Below, one piece after another: positions 9,711 through 21,984 of a DNA stretch of 64,000 nucleotides (its first letter is position 1; each line of letters starts with the position of its first letter). The DNA comes from Acanthacorydalis orientalis (Eukaryota > Arthropoda > Insecta > Megaloptera > Corydalidae), in NCBI GenBank assembly GCA_034766995.1, contig CM068322.1, forward strand, positions 9,639,310 to 9,703,309. Direction: 5' to 3'. Position numbers and translations under genes: made by a program. Under the pieces are notes generated by a model. That model did not search any database and was not told the origin of the DNA. It saw only the letters and a list, made by a program, of their open reading frames with translations.

Positions 9711-10122
9711 CTTTTTTGGGTTGTATATAATATAATATATAATGATGAACAAATTGATCAAAAATCTAAATTTGCATTCTAGTTTCTTGGTTAAAATAGT
9801 TAAGCATCTCATTATTTAAGTAATATTTGTTTATTTAACTGATTTTTATACAAAGAGAATGTAATCTGTAAAATGTAATCTGTAAAATAGTAAAATTCAT
9901 TTGAGGATATAATAAGAGTTTATTAAAGCATTGAATACGGAATCAGCTGTTTATAAGGGAAATATTTAATCTATCACTTCTGAAAACTGTCAAAATGGTA
10001 TCAAAAAATATTTAAAAGAAAAAAATTAAATTAAACAAAGAAAATATATTGCATACTTCAATTTTTGTAACATCTAATAAGTAATTCGTTACCTTTACAC
10101 ACACAAATATTATATATATATA
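9093..10122. other. AT-rich spacer with short TA arrays and a 14-bp tandem pair
   Basis: TA runs at about 9626-9638 and 9684-9710. GTAATCTGTAAAAT is tandemly duplicated at 9861-9888. No coding or known repeat signal. Confidence 0.5.
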
Positions 10123-11102
10123 TAGGTTTGTCAGATTTTGGAAAACCAAATACGGGATATAGGTGTAAAAAAGGCAATTCCGAACTTTTAAAAAAATAAC
10201 TAAATGACGTAATGTAAGAACATAATTAATACTCAGGTGCAGTTCAGTCGTTATATTGAGTACTACTTTTAGCATTCTCCCTTACAAAACTAGATCGTCT
10301 ATTACAAGTTTATAGAAATTTTTATAAGAGATATTGATGTTAAATAAATACTGTAAAATTGGTTCCATATTTTACCATTGAATTGACATTAGCAGAAAAA
10401 TTATTGCAACATGAGCATTGTGAGCAGGAATGCTGAACAAAATTCCCAAATCTGAGCAACTCAGATTATTGTTTTTTAAATTTAATTTGTTTTAATATAG
10501 CCGTCCATTTTTCATACAAAGATTTTTTGTACCACTCCTTATTTTCTCTTCTTCTTCAAACTTTTTTCTGAGAAGTATTACTTGATCAAATAATTAGTTG
10601 TCGCAGATATCGTCGTTCTTAGTTTTTGAATACGCACAGGTACTCTAAGTTTGTTTCCAATATGAAATTTCTTTTATAACCATCCACATAAAAGTATTAA
10701 AGTGCTTAAGCGGAGTTATCCATTTTTGCAAATAATAGTAACACGTGCCATAAAAATTGTCTACTTCATTTAAAAAGTTCTATTTCACTATTTTTGAAAT
10801 TTCAATTACATAAAGAACTATCTTTAAATTTGCTGGAATAAATTTTTCAACCGTTCTTGCTTTCGTTAATTCTAAACTTTTCTTGTAAGACACTGATTAC
10901 TTTTATGACACTTATTTTTCTTCCTTCAATTTTACAAATTAATTTAAGTTAGATTATTTGAAAAGAATATTGAAGTATAATTACTTAACAATATATTTAT
11001 AATTTTATCTTTTCATTAAAAAACAGTACATTAGGCCGTCCCTACAAGTACAATATGGGACAGCAAACTTTGATGTAAAATACGGTACGTATGGCAAACG
11101 TA
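10123..11102 (-). mobile_element. hAT remnant with 'TTTGCCATACG' ends
   Basis: The left edge reads TAGGTTTGTCAGATTTTGG directly after a TA array. The right edge in reverse complement reads TACGTTTGCCATACGTACCG directly before another. These match a widespread insect hAT terminus (TTTGCCATACGTCCCGTATT-like, from family knowledge), and GGGAC/CCCATATT subterminal words occur at both sides. The transposase would lie on the minus strand; a C-terminal piece is visible at 10378-10470. Confidence 0.6.
10378..10470 (-). pseudogene. hAT transposase C-terminal dimerisation region fragment
   Basis: The minus strand reads SCSDLGILFSIPAHNAHV then AIIFLLMSIQW, matching the conserved hATC core (IPxSNAxxERxFSLM--W). 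The ER of the core is replaced by AI and the frame is not maintained either side, so it is dead. An upstream stretch (about 10500-10580) reads LRKKFEEEEKIRSG, plausible family linker. Confidence 0.6.
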
Positions 11103-11104
11103 CA

Positions 11105-11200
11105 AATATTTATATATATATATATATATGTGTGTGTGTATGTATACATATGTATATGTATACATATGTATACATGTATATATATATATATATATATATT
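11105..11200. repeat. compound (TA)n/(TG)n/(TACA)n microsatellite
   Basis: TA, TG and TATGTATACA-type units bordering the hAT remnant's right end. Confidence 0.9.
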
Positions 11201-11999
11201 CATCATTGTTCCATTTATCTTCATTGGACCAACTGAGGTTTTATTAAAAACGAAATGATTTATATGAATAAAATATTAGACATTTGTAAAACCTTTGAAG
11301 AGTTATTATGTTAAAAGTAAAAGATCTTCTTGTATCAGCATATTTATCGTGGTTTTTCACTTCACTTAGTTTTTTCTTCATATTGACCATTTGTTTAGAG
11401 TGTTTATATATATATACACATAATGTATATGCTCGTATACTATATACATATATATATATATATATATTATAATAATTTTGTATACTTTTGTCTAATTAAA
11501 ATTTAGCGTTATTTACATTCAAATATTAATTTTTTTTCGAAAATAATATAAATATTGTGATAAAAAGTAGTATGTGATGTTCATTTGATATTTATTGTTA
11601 AATTAAAATTTCAACTATCATATAACGTTGAGAAACTGATAATTGTGCTTTCTGTAATATTTATGTAAGATAAACACGATATTTATCACATAAAAGTAAT
11701 GTATAACTTATTTATTGTATCAAAATTATACTAAGTAGTATTATTCGTAAAATTGTATAAGAAAATAAATAATGTGAAAAAAATGATAATGGTTGAATTC
11801 TTTGAATAATGTACATGAAAAATAAAATATATGAAGTATAGTTATATATATATATATATATATATATCCATACCTATATGTATATGTGTACGCAATTTCA
11901 ACAAAATTTTTATAAACTGCATTTGATATAACGTACTATAAATGAAAATATCCATCATATGAAAGGAAATGCATAAACTGAAAATTTAAGAATTATCAC
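11201..11999. other. AT-rich spacer with TA arrays
   Basis: TA runs near 11407-11417, 11448-11467 and 11844-11868; otherwise nothing recognised. Confidence 0.5.
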
Positions 12000-12260
12000 T
12001 TGCATCATTAGAACTTATCCTCGCACAAAAAGTGTATGGTAAAGGAAACGAGGTTTCTTATCCCTAGTTATTTTCGAGCCAGTATTTGAAATATGCTCAC
12101 CTTGTGTATCGCACGTCTTATTGAAGTGAACCACAAAGGGATAACTCAGAGATGAAAGATATGGTGTATATCCGTCACCTTACCTACCTTAGAGGCATTT
12201 TCAACGTTTATTATTTTTTACCGAATTCTTTCATCTGGTGAAAGGAATATTTCAGAAAGA
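12000..12260. other. GC-richer island of unknown role
   Basis: Sequence complexity rises here: TTATCCCTAGTTATT at about 12059 and the partly inverted AAGGGATAACTCAG at about 12136 form an imperfect inverted pair. No open exon-like frame with splice sites recognised. Candidate non-coding conserved element only. Confidence 0.2.
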
Positions 12261-12357
12261 GGCTCAGCTTAACGTAATATATGGATAAAGATTTAATTCA
12301 ATTTGAAAGTGAAGACGTTTTATTTAATGCGTTTAACTTCTAAAGAAATCTTTTTAA

Positions 12358-12360
12358 TAC

Positions 12361-12401
<41 letters not shown>

Positions 12402-12445
12402 CTTATATATATGTGTGTGTGTGTGTGTTATGTGTGTATGTGTAA
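12358..12445. repeat. compound (CATA)n(TA)n(TG)n microsatellite
   Basis: CATA units, about 20 TA units, then about nine TG units. Confidence 0.95.
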
Positions 12446-13087
12446 AGACATCATTCTGTGGATATTTTACTTTAAAATACGATTTGAAGGATGAAAATTA
12501 AAACGAAGTCTTAATACGGAACGAAATATTATTTCTTTTTGTTTTGAATGTATTGTTTTAACTTAATTTAAATTAATTTACTTAAGACCTATATAATTCT
12601 TTAATTTGATTGAAAAAGTTAACACTGAAATTGGATTTAGTCAATTCACTGATTCTTGATTTTTTCTTTATGACTATGCTTCATTCTTATCTGCAGAATT
12701 CATTTTATTGCTTGAGTAGTTTCCAATTGATATCTTTGAATTTGTTCTACTTATTACATATTTTTATTAAAAATGGACGTGTGGTTTGTGATTATTGTAG
12801 AATTCAACATAGAATATTATTTGTTCGTTGAATACATTATTTTGTTAACTATAATAAACCAGTCACGTATGACTTTTTCATATAATTTGAATTTTTAATA
12901 TTTTTAGATTTTAATTAATATAATTTATATAGTGTTTCGTTTTTAGTATAATACGTCTGAAATGATTTTTTTATTTTTTCATATACATTATAACTATTTC
13001 TATATTTTTTTTATTTGTGTTAGTCTTGTCAGTGTATCTGTTTTCACTCGCAACGTCAAAGTAATTTATAAACGTGATTATTGTTAA

Positions 13088-13090
<3 letters not shown>

Positions 13091-13124
<34 letters not shown>

Positions 13125-13125
13125 C

Positions 13126-13161
<36 letters not shown>
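13091..13161. repeat. (TA)n microsatellites
   Basis: Two TA runs of about 32 bp split by GGCAGA. Confidence 0.95.
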
Positions 13162-13164
<3 letters not shown>

Positions 13165-15115
13165 TAGGTAAAAAAGGAAGTGAAAATTATTAAAAATGTT
13201 TTTTTTAAGAAAAAATAGCAATAAACAGTTTTAAATGAAAATAGCTCAATTTGGATTTGCATTTAATGTTGTAGCAATTATTATATCTATCAAGAAAATT
13301 TAATAAAATGAAGTATCATTAATGCTCGTAAGCGCGACCGAAAATTATTTTTTGTCATATATACTTTGTATACCTTTTTTCTATTTATCTACACTTATTT
13401 ATAGGAAAACATACAACAATTAATAATTGAAGATATTGATTCCAATACTATTTTAGAAGCATTCGTTTTTACAAATATATTATGATTTAGATTAATACAG
13501 CTTTGAATATATGATATTAACTGCAATAACAAATTAAATTCTAATAATTTTAAAAAAATTATAAGTATTTTTTTTTATTTAAAATGTTAACAAAATTTAT
13601 TAATTAAAATGTGAATTTTTCAATCATTTTTTAATTACAATATCAACTATCTAAAAATCAAGTTATTTAATTTTACTTATAGTTGTATCGGTTTATTTGT
13701 TATATAATTGTCATAAAAGTCGTTTAACAAAACATTACATTATTACATTTTTGGTAGAATGTAATAAAAGTAAAAAAAATGTTTAAGTTGAGAGTATAAA
13801 AAAATTACATAAAGGAAATTAAAATATTACATTTTTTAAAAAAAATAAATTATTGCCATTAAAGAAGCCTTATTTTAAATAACGAATTCAATCCTATTAT
13901 ATATATATTACAATAGTTATTATAAGTATACCTACTTTCAACAGTAAATCCAGTGAAAAGGGTTCCGAAAAGTAATAATGTTTTATCTTTTACTTATTTC
14001 CCTTCTCAATTTATCTTGAAAGGTTTCACCGTTGAAAGAAGATTATTCAACTTTTAGAAATGCAATTTATTGTAATCATGAACACTTTTATTAAATACTG
14101 ACAATTAAACTACCCGTTTATTACGACTGATTAATTTACTTTTAAGGATATAATCAATATATTTATAAAATACGTTGAAGTTATTCCTTAAGTTCCTCGT
14201 TGTTGGATTTCGCTCAAATAATTTGAACATGCAATCCAAATATTAATTCATTTTTCCTGTAAATTTTCACACTTTAGTGTTTCAAGGATTTTATTTGAGC
14301 CATTGAATCTGATTTTGTTTTTTAAAACATTGTCTGTTTAAAATTTTTCAAAATTGAACACCATTATCGCTCTTTTCCTACGATATAAAATTATAACAGA
14401 ATAATTGACTCTAAGGATTTTTTTCAGTAAATCTATTCAATAAGAATGATTTTAAAACCAAACATCAACAATAACTTTTATTTCGTCATTAATTTTTACA
14501 ATAAATTTTACATTTTAAAAACAGATACATAAACTAGAACCTAGTACAAATGATAGTTAAGTCAATAAAATAGTACTTGAGGATAATTTCAAACTTGAAT
14601 TGCAGCATTAAAATTTTATAAATTATTTTTTTATTTTGTATTATATTTGTATTTAAATTGTTTTTTAAATTCAATTCAAAATTAATACCTAAAAGATTTT
14701 AAGTGGTGCGATCTTATCTACTTATTTTAAAGAAAATACTGTCTAAAATCAAGATATCAATATGTATTAAGATAAAATTTTAATTAATTATTCAACATGT
14801 ATATTAATTTTTTTCTATTATAAAGCACTGCATAGTCTTCTTAATAAATAATTGAAATGTATTGATTGATATATCTACTAATATACTCTCTATTAAATTG
14901 AATTTATATATTGTATTTTAAAAAGAACAAATAATATGTTTGTAAAAATAGTTTCGGAAGTCATGTAAGTAATATGGTTGATCATTTAATTCACGGAATT
15001 AGCCCAAAAAATGTAATCTTTGTGAGTTTTTTTCTTTTCAAAATGTTTCCCCGTTTAAAGTGTATGCATTTTTTCTATCACATCTATGCGTCGTAAGCTT
15101 CCTGGACCCCGTTAT
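13165..15115. other. long AT-rich spacer
   Basis: About 2 kb with no frame, splice pattern, transposon end or GC shift that I can support. 12446-13090 before it is similar. Confidence 0.5.
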
Positions 15116-15119
15116 TTGA

Positions 15120-15340
15120 TACTACGTAGAGCGACTGTTTTTTTTAACAAATTATCGTCCTTCTTTGAATAGTTCATGCTACTTGAATACTAAAATTTTC
15201 TTCAGACACTCATAAATATAAGCCTCAATCATTTTTAAAGTGTTTTTGAAGTACTTAAGCTACGTCTAATGCAGTAATGACATAACGCTGCTCTTGCTAG
15301 AAATCATCCATGACAAAACGATAATAACTTGAACACTGGT
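15120..15340 (-). pseudogene. mariner transposase N-terminal relic
   Basis: In different minus-strand frames it reads QEQRYVI and NTLKMIEAYIYECLKK, then ILVFK-stop-HELFKEGR. That is the mariner HTH order EQR-xIKFC, LKMI-AYG-EC, VFEWH-RFKEGR. Lineage similar to the relic at 1489-2513, opposite strand. No catalytic part follows; heavily decayed. Confidence 0.6.
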
Positions 15341-15439
15341 GCCACAACCGTCGACGTAACCAATAAAAGTATAATAATGAATAGAAACAACGTAATATTA
15401 TCCACTAAAGTCGAATAAAGCACTCTTAGTGGTTGGATA

Positions 15440-15600
15440 CTGAAGGTCATGTATTGAAAACATAAAGCGCCGCTCCGCGAATTAAATGATCATTCCTCGT
15501 ATACGAGGCAGGTTTGAAGAGTAACGTGGTTTATGTATTCGATGAGGGATAGGGGGACAGTTGTACATGCAATCATATAATTCCATGCCTTTTAGTAACA
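15440..15600. other. GC-richer patch with a 14-bp palindrome
   Basis: CCTCGTATACGAGG at 15495-15508 is a perfect palindrome, and GCGCCGCTCCGCG at about 15467 is unusually GC-rich. It lies between two mariner relics and may be host DNA or the leader of the element that follows. Confidence 0.25.
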
Positions 15601-15682
15601 CATATGAAGTTGCAAGTCATTCCACAATTAATTCCTCGTTTGACAGTTATTTCAACTCGAGGTTTTCATGTGAAAGTGCAAA

Positions 15683-16500
15683 ATAGAGAAAATCGAAATT
15701 CGAGGTGTGATCCAGTTCTCTTCTTTGAAAAGGAAAATAACTAGGAACTCCATGAGAGGATAAGTCTACGATATGGTTTTGTCTGACAGGCGAGTGATAG
15801 TGAGCGAGATATCAGAGGTCATAGGCATCGTAACTGAGTGAACGCATTTCATTTTACATAATAAAATATGTATGAAAAAATTTTTTGCAAGATAGCTGTC
15901 GCGTTTTCTCACTGCAGAGCAAAAACGAGTTCGTACGCGTACGTCAGACAAATTCTTGGAACTTTTTAAGAAGAATCCAATGGATTTCATGCGAAGTTTT
16001 GTGACCATGAAAAATTTAGATGTATCATCAAACACCAGAATGGAAAACGCAATCAAAATAGTGGACTGAATACGGTACAACTGCTCGGAAGAAGGTAAGA
16101 CGGTTCGGTTGGTTAGAAAGATGATTGTGTCAGTTTTTTGAGATGCAAAAGGAATTATCTTGATCGCCTACTTTAGAAGGGAAAAACAATTACTGGTCAA
16201 TACTGCGCAGCACTTTTGGAGAAGTTGATGGCAGTGATCGAGGAAAAACGTCCCGGAATGACCAAGAAAAAGGATAAATTGGCCGAATTGTAATTTGATA
16301 TCCTTCCGCATCAGTGTATTCATCTCATTTAATTCACTCGGACCTACGTCTATTCCCGAAACTCGAAAATTTTCTAGCTCGAAAACGATTTGGCTCGAAT
16401 AAACAGGCTACAAAGACCACAAGCGGCTATTTTGAGGATCTTTAAGAAAGATACTTTCGGGAGCGAAACGTGAAGCTGTAAAATCGTAGGAGCAAGTGCG
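15683..16500 (+). pseudogene. mariner transposase with internal deletions ('IEIRGVIQF' lineage)
   Basis: The original start codon is probably the ATA at 15683, followed by EKIEIRGVIQFSSLKRK. An internal deletion removes the rest of the HTH region and the frame resumes as SDRRVIVSEISEVIGIVTE. Later blocks are SDKFLELFKKNPMDFM, RSFVTM, WDAKGIILIAYF, KGKTITGQYCAALLEKLM and IEEKRPGMTKKK. The first catalytic DEAW/DETW site is scrambled by indels after FVTM. The stretch that should carry HxDNAP is deleted between TKKK and KLAEL. FDILPH and FPKLENFLARKRFGSN follow. Clearly non-functional. Confidence 0.82.
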
Positions 16501-16510
16501 TTGAGTGTCG

Positions 16511-16575
16511 GGGGGCTTATAAAGATAAAGATAAAAAGACTTTAAAAATAAAAGGCTTTAAAGATAAAAAAGACT
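16511..16575. repeat. degenerate AAAGATAAA tandem repeat
   Basis: Purine-rich units (AAAGATAAA, AAAAAGACTTT) repeat imperfectly near the 3' end of the mariner relic. Confidence 0.6.
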
Positions 16576-17085
16576 TTGAAACTGAAGTTGTTTTCTCTAT
16601 CAAACGCAGATATTTTCATCGTGTTTGCATTTTTGCATATTTTATGCATCACAACACCTTACTCCAAAGTTGAAAAATCCTTCCTGCAGCAACGAAAGCA
16701 TTTTTTTCATTAAAATGCGAAAAGTGTGCAATGCTTAATACGCTGCTTTCGGACTTCATCCTATTAACTAGTGTTTCGTGAAGTTGTGCCAATTGTTTGG
16801 CTAAGATATGGTGTTTTTAAATGTTGATTGGCACTTCAAAATCTTGAAAAGTCAAAAAAATATTTTATTTTAAAATCAAGCTACGATTGATTAAATTTAA
16901 AAGTGCAGAATTATTTTTTAGAGCTAATATACATATATTAATTAAAATCTAGAACAAAATTTATCTCTGTTAACTAAAAAGTAGTAGCCAGATAATTCTT
17001 AAAAATGAAAATGAATTGCCTTTTAAAGAATGTATCTGTGATTCAAAAATACATAAAATATTTTTAATCATTTTCTCTATATTTC
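16576..17085. other. spacer, nothing assigned
   Basis: Mixed composition at first (to about 16830), then AT-rich. No frame or splice arrangement I can support. Confidence 0.4.
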
Positions 17086-17111
17086 GTTCTTTCTTTCTCT
17101 CCCTCTCTCTC

Positions 17112-17164
<53 letters not shown>

Positions 17165-17168
17165 ATAT
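17086..17168. repeat. (CT)n(TA)n microsatellite
   Basis: CT-rich run followed by TA runs split by TTTATATA. Confidence 0.95.
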
Positions 17169-17178
17169 GTACTACTGA

Positions 17179-17421
17179 CTATTGTTTCTTTTGATTATTG
17201 AATATATTTGATGGCAATCTTATCATACTCAATATGTTATGATACAAAAAATCTTCGAGCGCTAGTGACCTACGTTTACGACGCCCCCTTAAAGTCCAAA
17301 TAACAAACCGACTACAAAAGTCTTTTTTCGGATCAGCTTTTTTACCAATCTTGAAATCTGAGGATGAATGCATTGCCATCAAAATGCTTATAAGTAATAT
17401 TTTTGAATATTTAAAACACAA
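17179..17421 (-). other. isolated open frame, not recognised
   Basis: An 80-codon minus frame contains a basic stretch (RGRRKRRSLALED) in a patch somewhat richer in GC. No similarity recognised, no splice signals, no neighbouring gene. More likely chance or an unknown repeat than a gene. Confidence 0.12.
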
Positions 17422-17609
17422 ATATTGTATTAAACATTTTAATCATATTTTTTTTAGTGTGAAAATTCGTCTATGAAAATAATTACAATTATTTTTAACA
17501 GAAATTAAAAGCTTTAAGTTGAATTTTCCGATATGTAATCTTTTTGTATAGCATATCTTTAAAATTATAGAAATCTTTTTCGTTCATTATTTATCAGAAT
17601 ATAACTGAG

Positions 17610-17611
<2 letters not shown>

Positions 17612-17664
<53 letters not shown>
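17612..17664. repeat. (TA)n microsatellite
   Basis: About 26 TA units. Confidence 0.95.
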
Positions 17665-17667
<3 letters not shown>

Positions 17668-17929
17668 GACACACATAAACACTTTTTATATTGTTCGCAT
17701 CTGTATCATTCAATAAGATACGCCTGACTAAAAGCAATCTGAAACGATATTTCTAACGATATATTGATCATAGTACAATTAAGAAGAGGAAAACAAAACG
17801 CACTCACTCGGAACGAAATCGCAATACTGCTGGAAATCATCATCAACTGCTCTATTTAAATAAACAGCCTAGCGAAATTCCACATCATAAAAATGCTTTA
17901 TTGTGCAGACAACTCAACGCCAATAGTAC

Positions 17930-18075
17930 TGGTATCTGTAATGTCCGTTCGGGTCCAGTCATCGAACGCGCGCTAACACCCACCTCCGGTTAAGGGGGTT
18001 TCCTCTGGACTCGAGCATTTCCTGCTCATGCGTGACAGTGGTAGCTAGCGCACGACTACGCAAACCCTACTAAAT
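17930..18075. other. GC-rich, CpG-containing island
   Basis: The most GC-rich patch of this part, with several CpG (CATCGAACGCGCGCTAAC, GCTAGCGCACGACTACGC), CCACCTCCGG and AAGGGGGTTTCC. GCGCGCTA and TAGCGC are partly inverted. It does not read as an exon in any frame I could follow. Could be a conserved regulatory element or a fragment of an unrecognised transposon end. Confidence 0.3.
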
Positions 18076-18079
18076 TGTT

Positions 18080-19835
18080 TTTTGACGCGTTTTATATTGC
18101 CTGTAAAGAGCATTTTATGGCCCACTTTGACGTCTCATAAGTATTTCCTTAATAAAGGAAAATTGTTATTGATCGTCGTTATATATCCACAGTATTTTTT
18201 CTTTTTACGAATCAATGACTTGTCGGTCAATAAAAAATGCGAGATTTATTTAAGGTTGAATATACAGTTTATTTTTTAAAATGTTACATGTATAAGCCTG
18301 ATGTTACCTACTACAATTTTTTTTATAATTTTATTTTTGAAAAATAAATAATATCTTATTACTTTTTATTATTGTGTCTAATGATATATCAATATTATTA
18401 ATTATGAATTTTACTTTTTAAACGAATATTTATTTAGTATTGACATTTTTTAAAAAGTAAAATAAATAAATATTTTCTATTCGAATAGATGTTTAATAGA
18501 TAAAAAGAATAGATCATATATCAAATAAACTTTTTAATACATTAATTTTTTAATATTTTATAAATAGTTAAAAAATATATTTAAATTTTTTACTGTATTT
18601 TCCATTTTATTTCTATATATTTATTTATTAATTTTAAATAAATAACTAAAAATAACGTTAATATAAATTTTATGTATTATTTTTAATACTTCATCGTTTC
18701 TAAAGTATTTAATACTCATTTTAATACTCATTCTTTTCTAAAGCATTTGATAAAACACATGAAATAATGGTTTATGATTTTAATTTCCAACAAATTATTA
18801 ATTTGATTTGAATTCTAATATATAAACTAGTTTACACCTTTATATATATATATATATATATTTAAGCATACACATTTAAACGTGCGATGAACCAGTTTTT
18901 ACCCCTGATTCAATTCATGATATTTGTAAATGTAAATGTATGTAAATATACGAAATGTGTGTATTTATGTCGCACTGCGCTTGATTGTCTTTTTATTTAG
19001 ATTGTGATTTATGTGAAAACATTCAATTACCCTCATGGTTAGAGTTATAACGTGTAATTGTTGAATTATTTTTATTGACTTAGTAGAAATCGTTTTCATT
19101 GAACTAAAATGTTTTATTGAAACATAATTTTATATGGAGCACAAAATAGTGAACGATTATTAACGAATTATTACGTAAAAGATAAAATATTTTTATATCG
19201 ATACCTTTAGTGTGATTATAAAAAAGTCATATTTAACGAGTGTAAAGAAAAGTTCTTCATTACTTCTTAAACATATGTATGAATCTGGATAGCTCGAGTG
19301 AAATTATTAAAGAATTTAAATTGAAAATTTTAGAGATGAACCGAAAACTCATTACTTTGTATTATATATTTTAATAATTTTCGGAGTATTCTATATGCCA
19401 AGAATTTAATCAAAGAATCAGTTATTAAGATATGTTATGGTATATTATCACCCTTTTGTGGGAAAGCGATTATACCTCCAAAATAAAATTATTTAATTAT
19501 TAAAAGCGAGTGATTGAGTGGTTAATATTTCACAAATACTCCAATGCCTGAAATAAATTTTATTTTTATGTGTTGAATACTTTACGTTCACCAATAAAAG
19601 TTTTCAATATATGTTGAGAAAAGAATGAATAAAGAATAGTCTTAGTTCTTTTTGGAACTCCTCACACTGGATTTACTATTCTTTAACAGGTGAACTTAAA
19701 TAATAATTATTAAGTAGATAATACAGCAGGATATTATTCTTTATTTGAAATAAATTTACAATATAATAGTAATCAAAAAAGAATTCTTTTATAAAACTAA
19801 TTTCAAATTAAATTGTGAGTTTAGAGTGTGTATGT
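18080..19835. other. AT-rich spacer
   Basis: A TA array at 18841-18862; otherwise no gene, repeat family or island recognised. Confidence 0.5.
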
Positions 19836-19838
19836 ATG

Positions 19839-19888
<50 letters not shown>

Positions 19889-19892
19889 TATG

Positions 19893-19972
<80 letters not shown>
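19836..19972. repeat. (TA)n/(TATG)n microsatellite, about 135 bp
   Basis: TA with periodic TG interruptions, then a pure TA run of about 75 bp. Confidence 0.95.
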
Positions 19973-19973
<1 letters not shown>

Positions 19974-20601
19974 TATATAAACACTTATTTAAATGTATAA
20001 AATAATGAGCATTTCATGATTAATTTTAGTTGTATGTCGATAGTATATTTAAATGCACGGAATATAAGTCACATAGTATACGGAAACCGATTTAACTATA
20101 TTTTAAAAACCGTCTAGTATATTTAGATATAAAAACAAGTTGATATATTTGACAGAGTTTTTATACCATTTTTTAATTTGTTACTTGTTTTGAATTAAAT
20201 ATTTTGGAGTATTTATTTTTTTAAAATTATTTCGAATAATTTTTTTTTTAAATGTAAGTTAATATTTTGTTTTTTATTTCTGAAAAATTGTTTGTTTATC
20301 ATATAGCATTAACTTATTATCTATATGTTTTTTGAGCAAATAAGAAATAAGTCCTGGTGAAAAAATACTAAGAATTTTATTATGACAATATTGTTTTAGT
20401 TTTGTGGCTACATTTACTTTCACAAGTACATTTTTACTCGCTCTATAAATAAAGATTTTCTTGACTACAAAGTTCAATAATAGATTATTGGTGTTTTATA
20501 AATGTTGCTTATATGTATTTCGATAATGATGGCTTCTGAAAAGTTCTAAAAAAAAATCTGAAAAGTTCTAATGCACAAGAAATTCTTTATTGATTGTTCT
20601 A

Positions 20602-21163
20602 TTAGGTTGATTATAAACAATTTTGGTTTATGACCATCAAATTCATATACATTTTTCTCTATTCATTTTCCTGTTTTAAATAGTTCAAAACTCTTGGATG
20701 ATTAATACCTAATTTTTGTGAAAGTACGAATTGTGTTGGGTGGTTCTGATTCAACTAACGCATTCAGTTGATCATTATGAACTGACGAACGACATCTGCG
20801 ACATTCTTCATCTTCAAGACTCTCGTCCCCAGCACGACATTTTTGAAACCACTATTGCACTGTACGTTCCTTAATAGTACCCACTCCAGAAATATTATTT
20901 AATTAACGAGAAGTTTTTGCTGCTTTACCACCGGTTTTGAACTCATAAAAAAATTCTCTTATTTGCTTCTTTTCCATCTTTAATTCAATAAACCAATTTG
21001 AAGTAAAATTAAAAATAAAATCAAAGTATATGTTACCAAAATAGAGATAGAAAAATGCATTTTGAAACGATATTAACATAAAGACGATGAAATGACACTT
21101 TCATTGAAAAATTTAGGGTTAGAATTCATAAAGAAAATCGCAATTATTTTCATACCAACCAAA
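20602..21163 (-). mobile_element. 560-bp mariner derivative keeping only the HTH domain, copy A
   Basis: The left end TTAGGTTGATTATAAACAAT and right end (reverse complement TTTGGTTGGTATGAAAATAA) are mariner inverted repeats flanked by TA on both sides (20600-20601 and 21164-21165). On the minus strand from 20977 it reads MEKKQIREFFYEFK and KAAKTSR-stop, then TIKERTVQ and AGDESLEDEE, then VHNDQLNALVES: the two HTH motifs of a mariner transposase. After about 105 codons it jumps to the other terminus; the catalytic domain is absent. The same junction occurs in all other complete copies, so the deletion predates amplification. Stops and indels show this copy is dead. Likely related to the mellifera subfamily (inference from ATTGCGG ends). 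Confidence 0.8.
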
Positions 21164-21189
21164 TATATTGATTTATTAGTTATTTTGTA

Positions 21190-21345
21190 TCTTATTGCAT
21201 TCAGTATGATAGCATTGCTATAAAAATGAATATAAGCAACAATCAAAAATAATCAATAATCAATTATTCAATAATTATATTCAAAAAAATGTCCTTTAAG
21301 GAATGAGTGAAAAATCAATTTGTTAAAAGACTGTTTTATATAAAT
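21190..21345. mobile_element. 'TTCACAAAT' MITE fragment (right half)
   Basis: AAATGAATATAAGCAACAAT and CAATAATCAATTATTCAATAA, followed by GAATGAGTGAAAAATCAATTTG, match the centre and right arm of the family. The left arm is missing, cut just after mariner-derivative copy A. Confidence 0.45.
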
Positions 21346-21984
21346 ATGAAAGAAAATAATCTATATTCATTATAAACACTGGAATTTATATTCTATTGTT
21401 CAATTATAATACCTCTATTTATTATTTGATATATATTTTTCTCTTTTTAATCTCTATATGTCTATCAAAAAGATACAAATATCAAATTTTTATCTAAAAG
21501 AAATTTTTCATGAATATTTGATAAAAAAAGAAACAATATTACTAAACGAATTATTGATTCACTACCATTGTAAAATAACTGCTGAAGAAATGACATTTAG
21601 TTGCATTAATAACTTTATATGAATTGTGAGAGAAGTTATTTTAATTTTTATATGAATGTTTTTAATTATTTTCTTACTTTGGGGAATATAATGCATGTTG
21701 ACGTACATATAAATATGGTTGTCAGGTTATAAAAAAAATTATAATGAAATCTTTCTCCTTTTCTAATAATAACAATATTTACTATATTTTACCTGAGTTA
21801 ATTACTGAAAAGTTACATATTTTCTTTATATAATATTTTATCGTTCTATCAATTGTTTCAATATATTAAAATAAGTAGTAATAAATAGACGTTGATTTCC
21901 GAATGATGTGACCATTAACAGTATAGTTATTTTCAATTTTTTTCTCAATAATTGTAAATAAATAACAATTATTTTATTAACATA

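Noticed and set aside
15766..16080. 104-codon minus frame as a gene
   Set aside because: Antisense to the mariner transposase relic at 15683-16500.
16080..16600. Host exon in the GC-richer stretch after 16080
   Set aside because: Reads as the C-terminal half of the mariner at 15683 (KGKTITGQYCAALLEKLM, FPKLENFLARKRFGSN).
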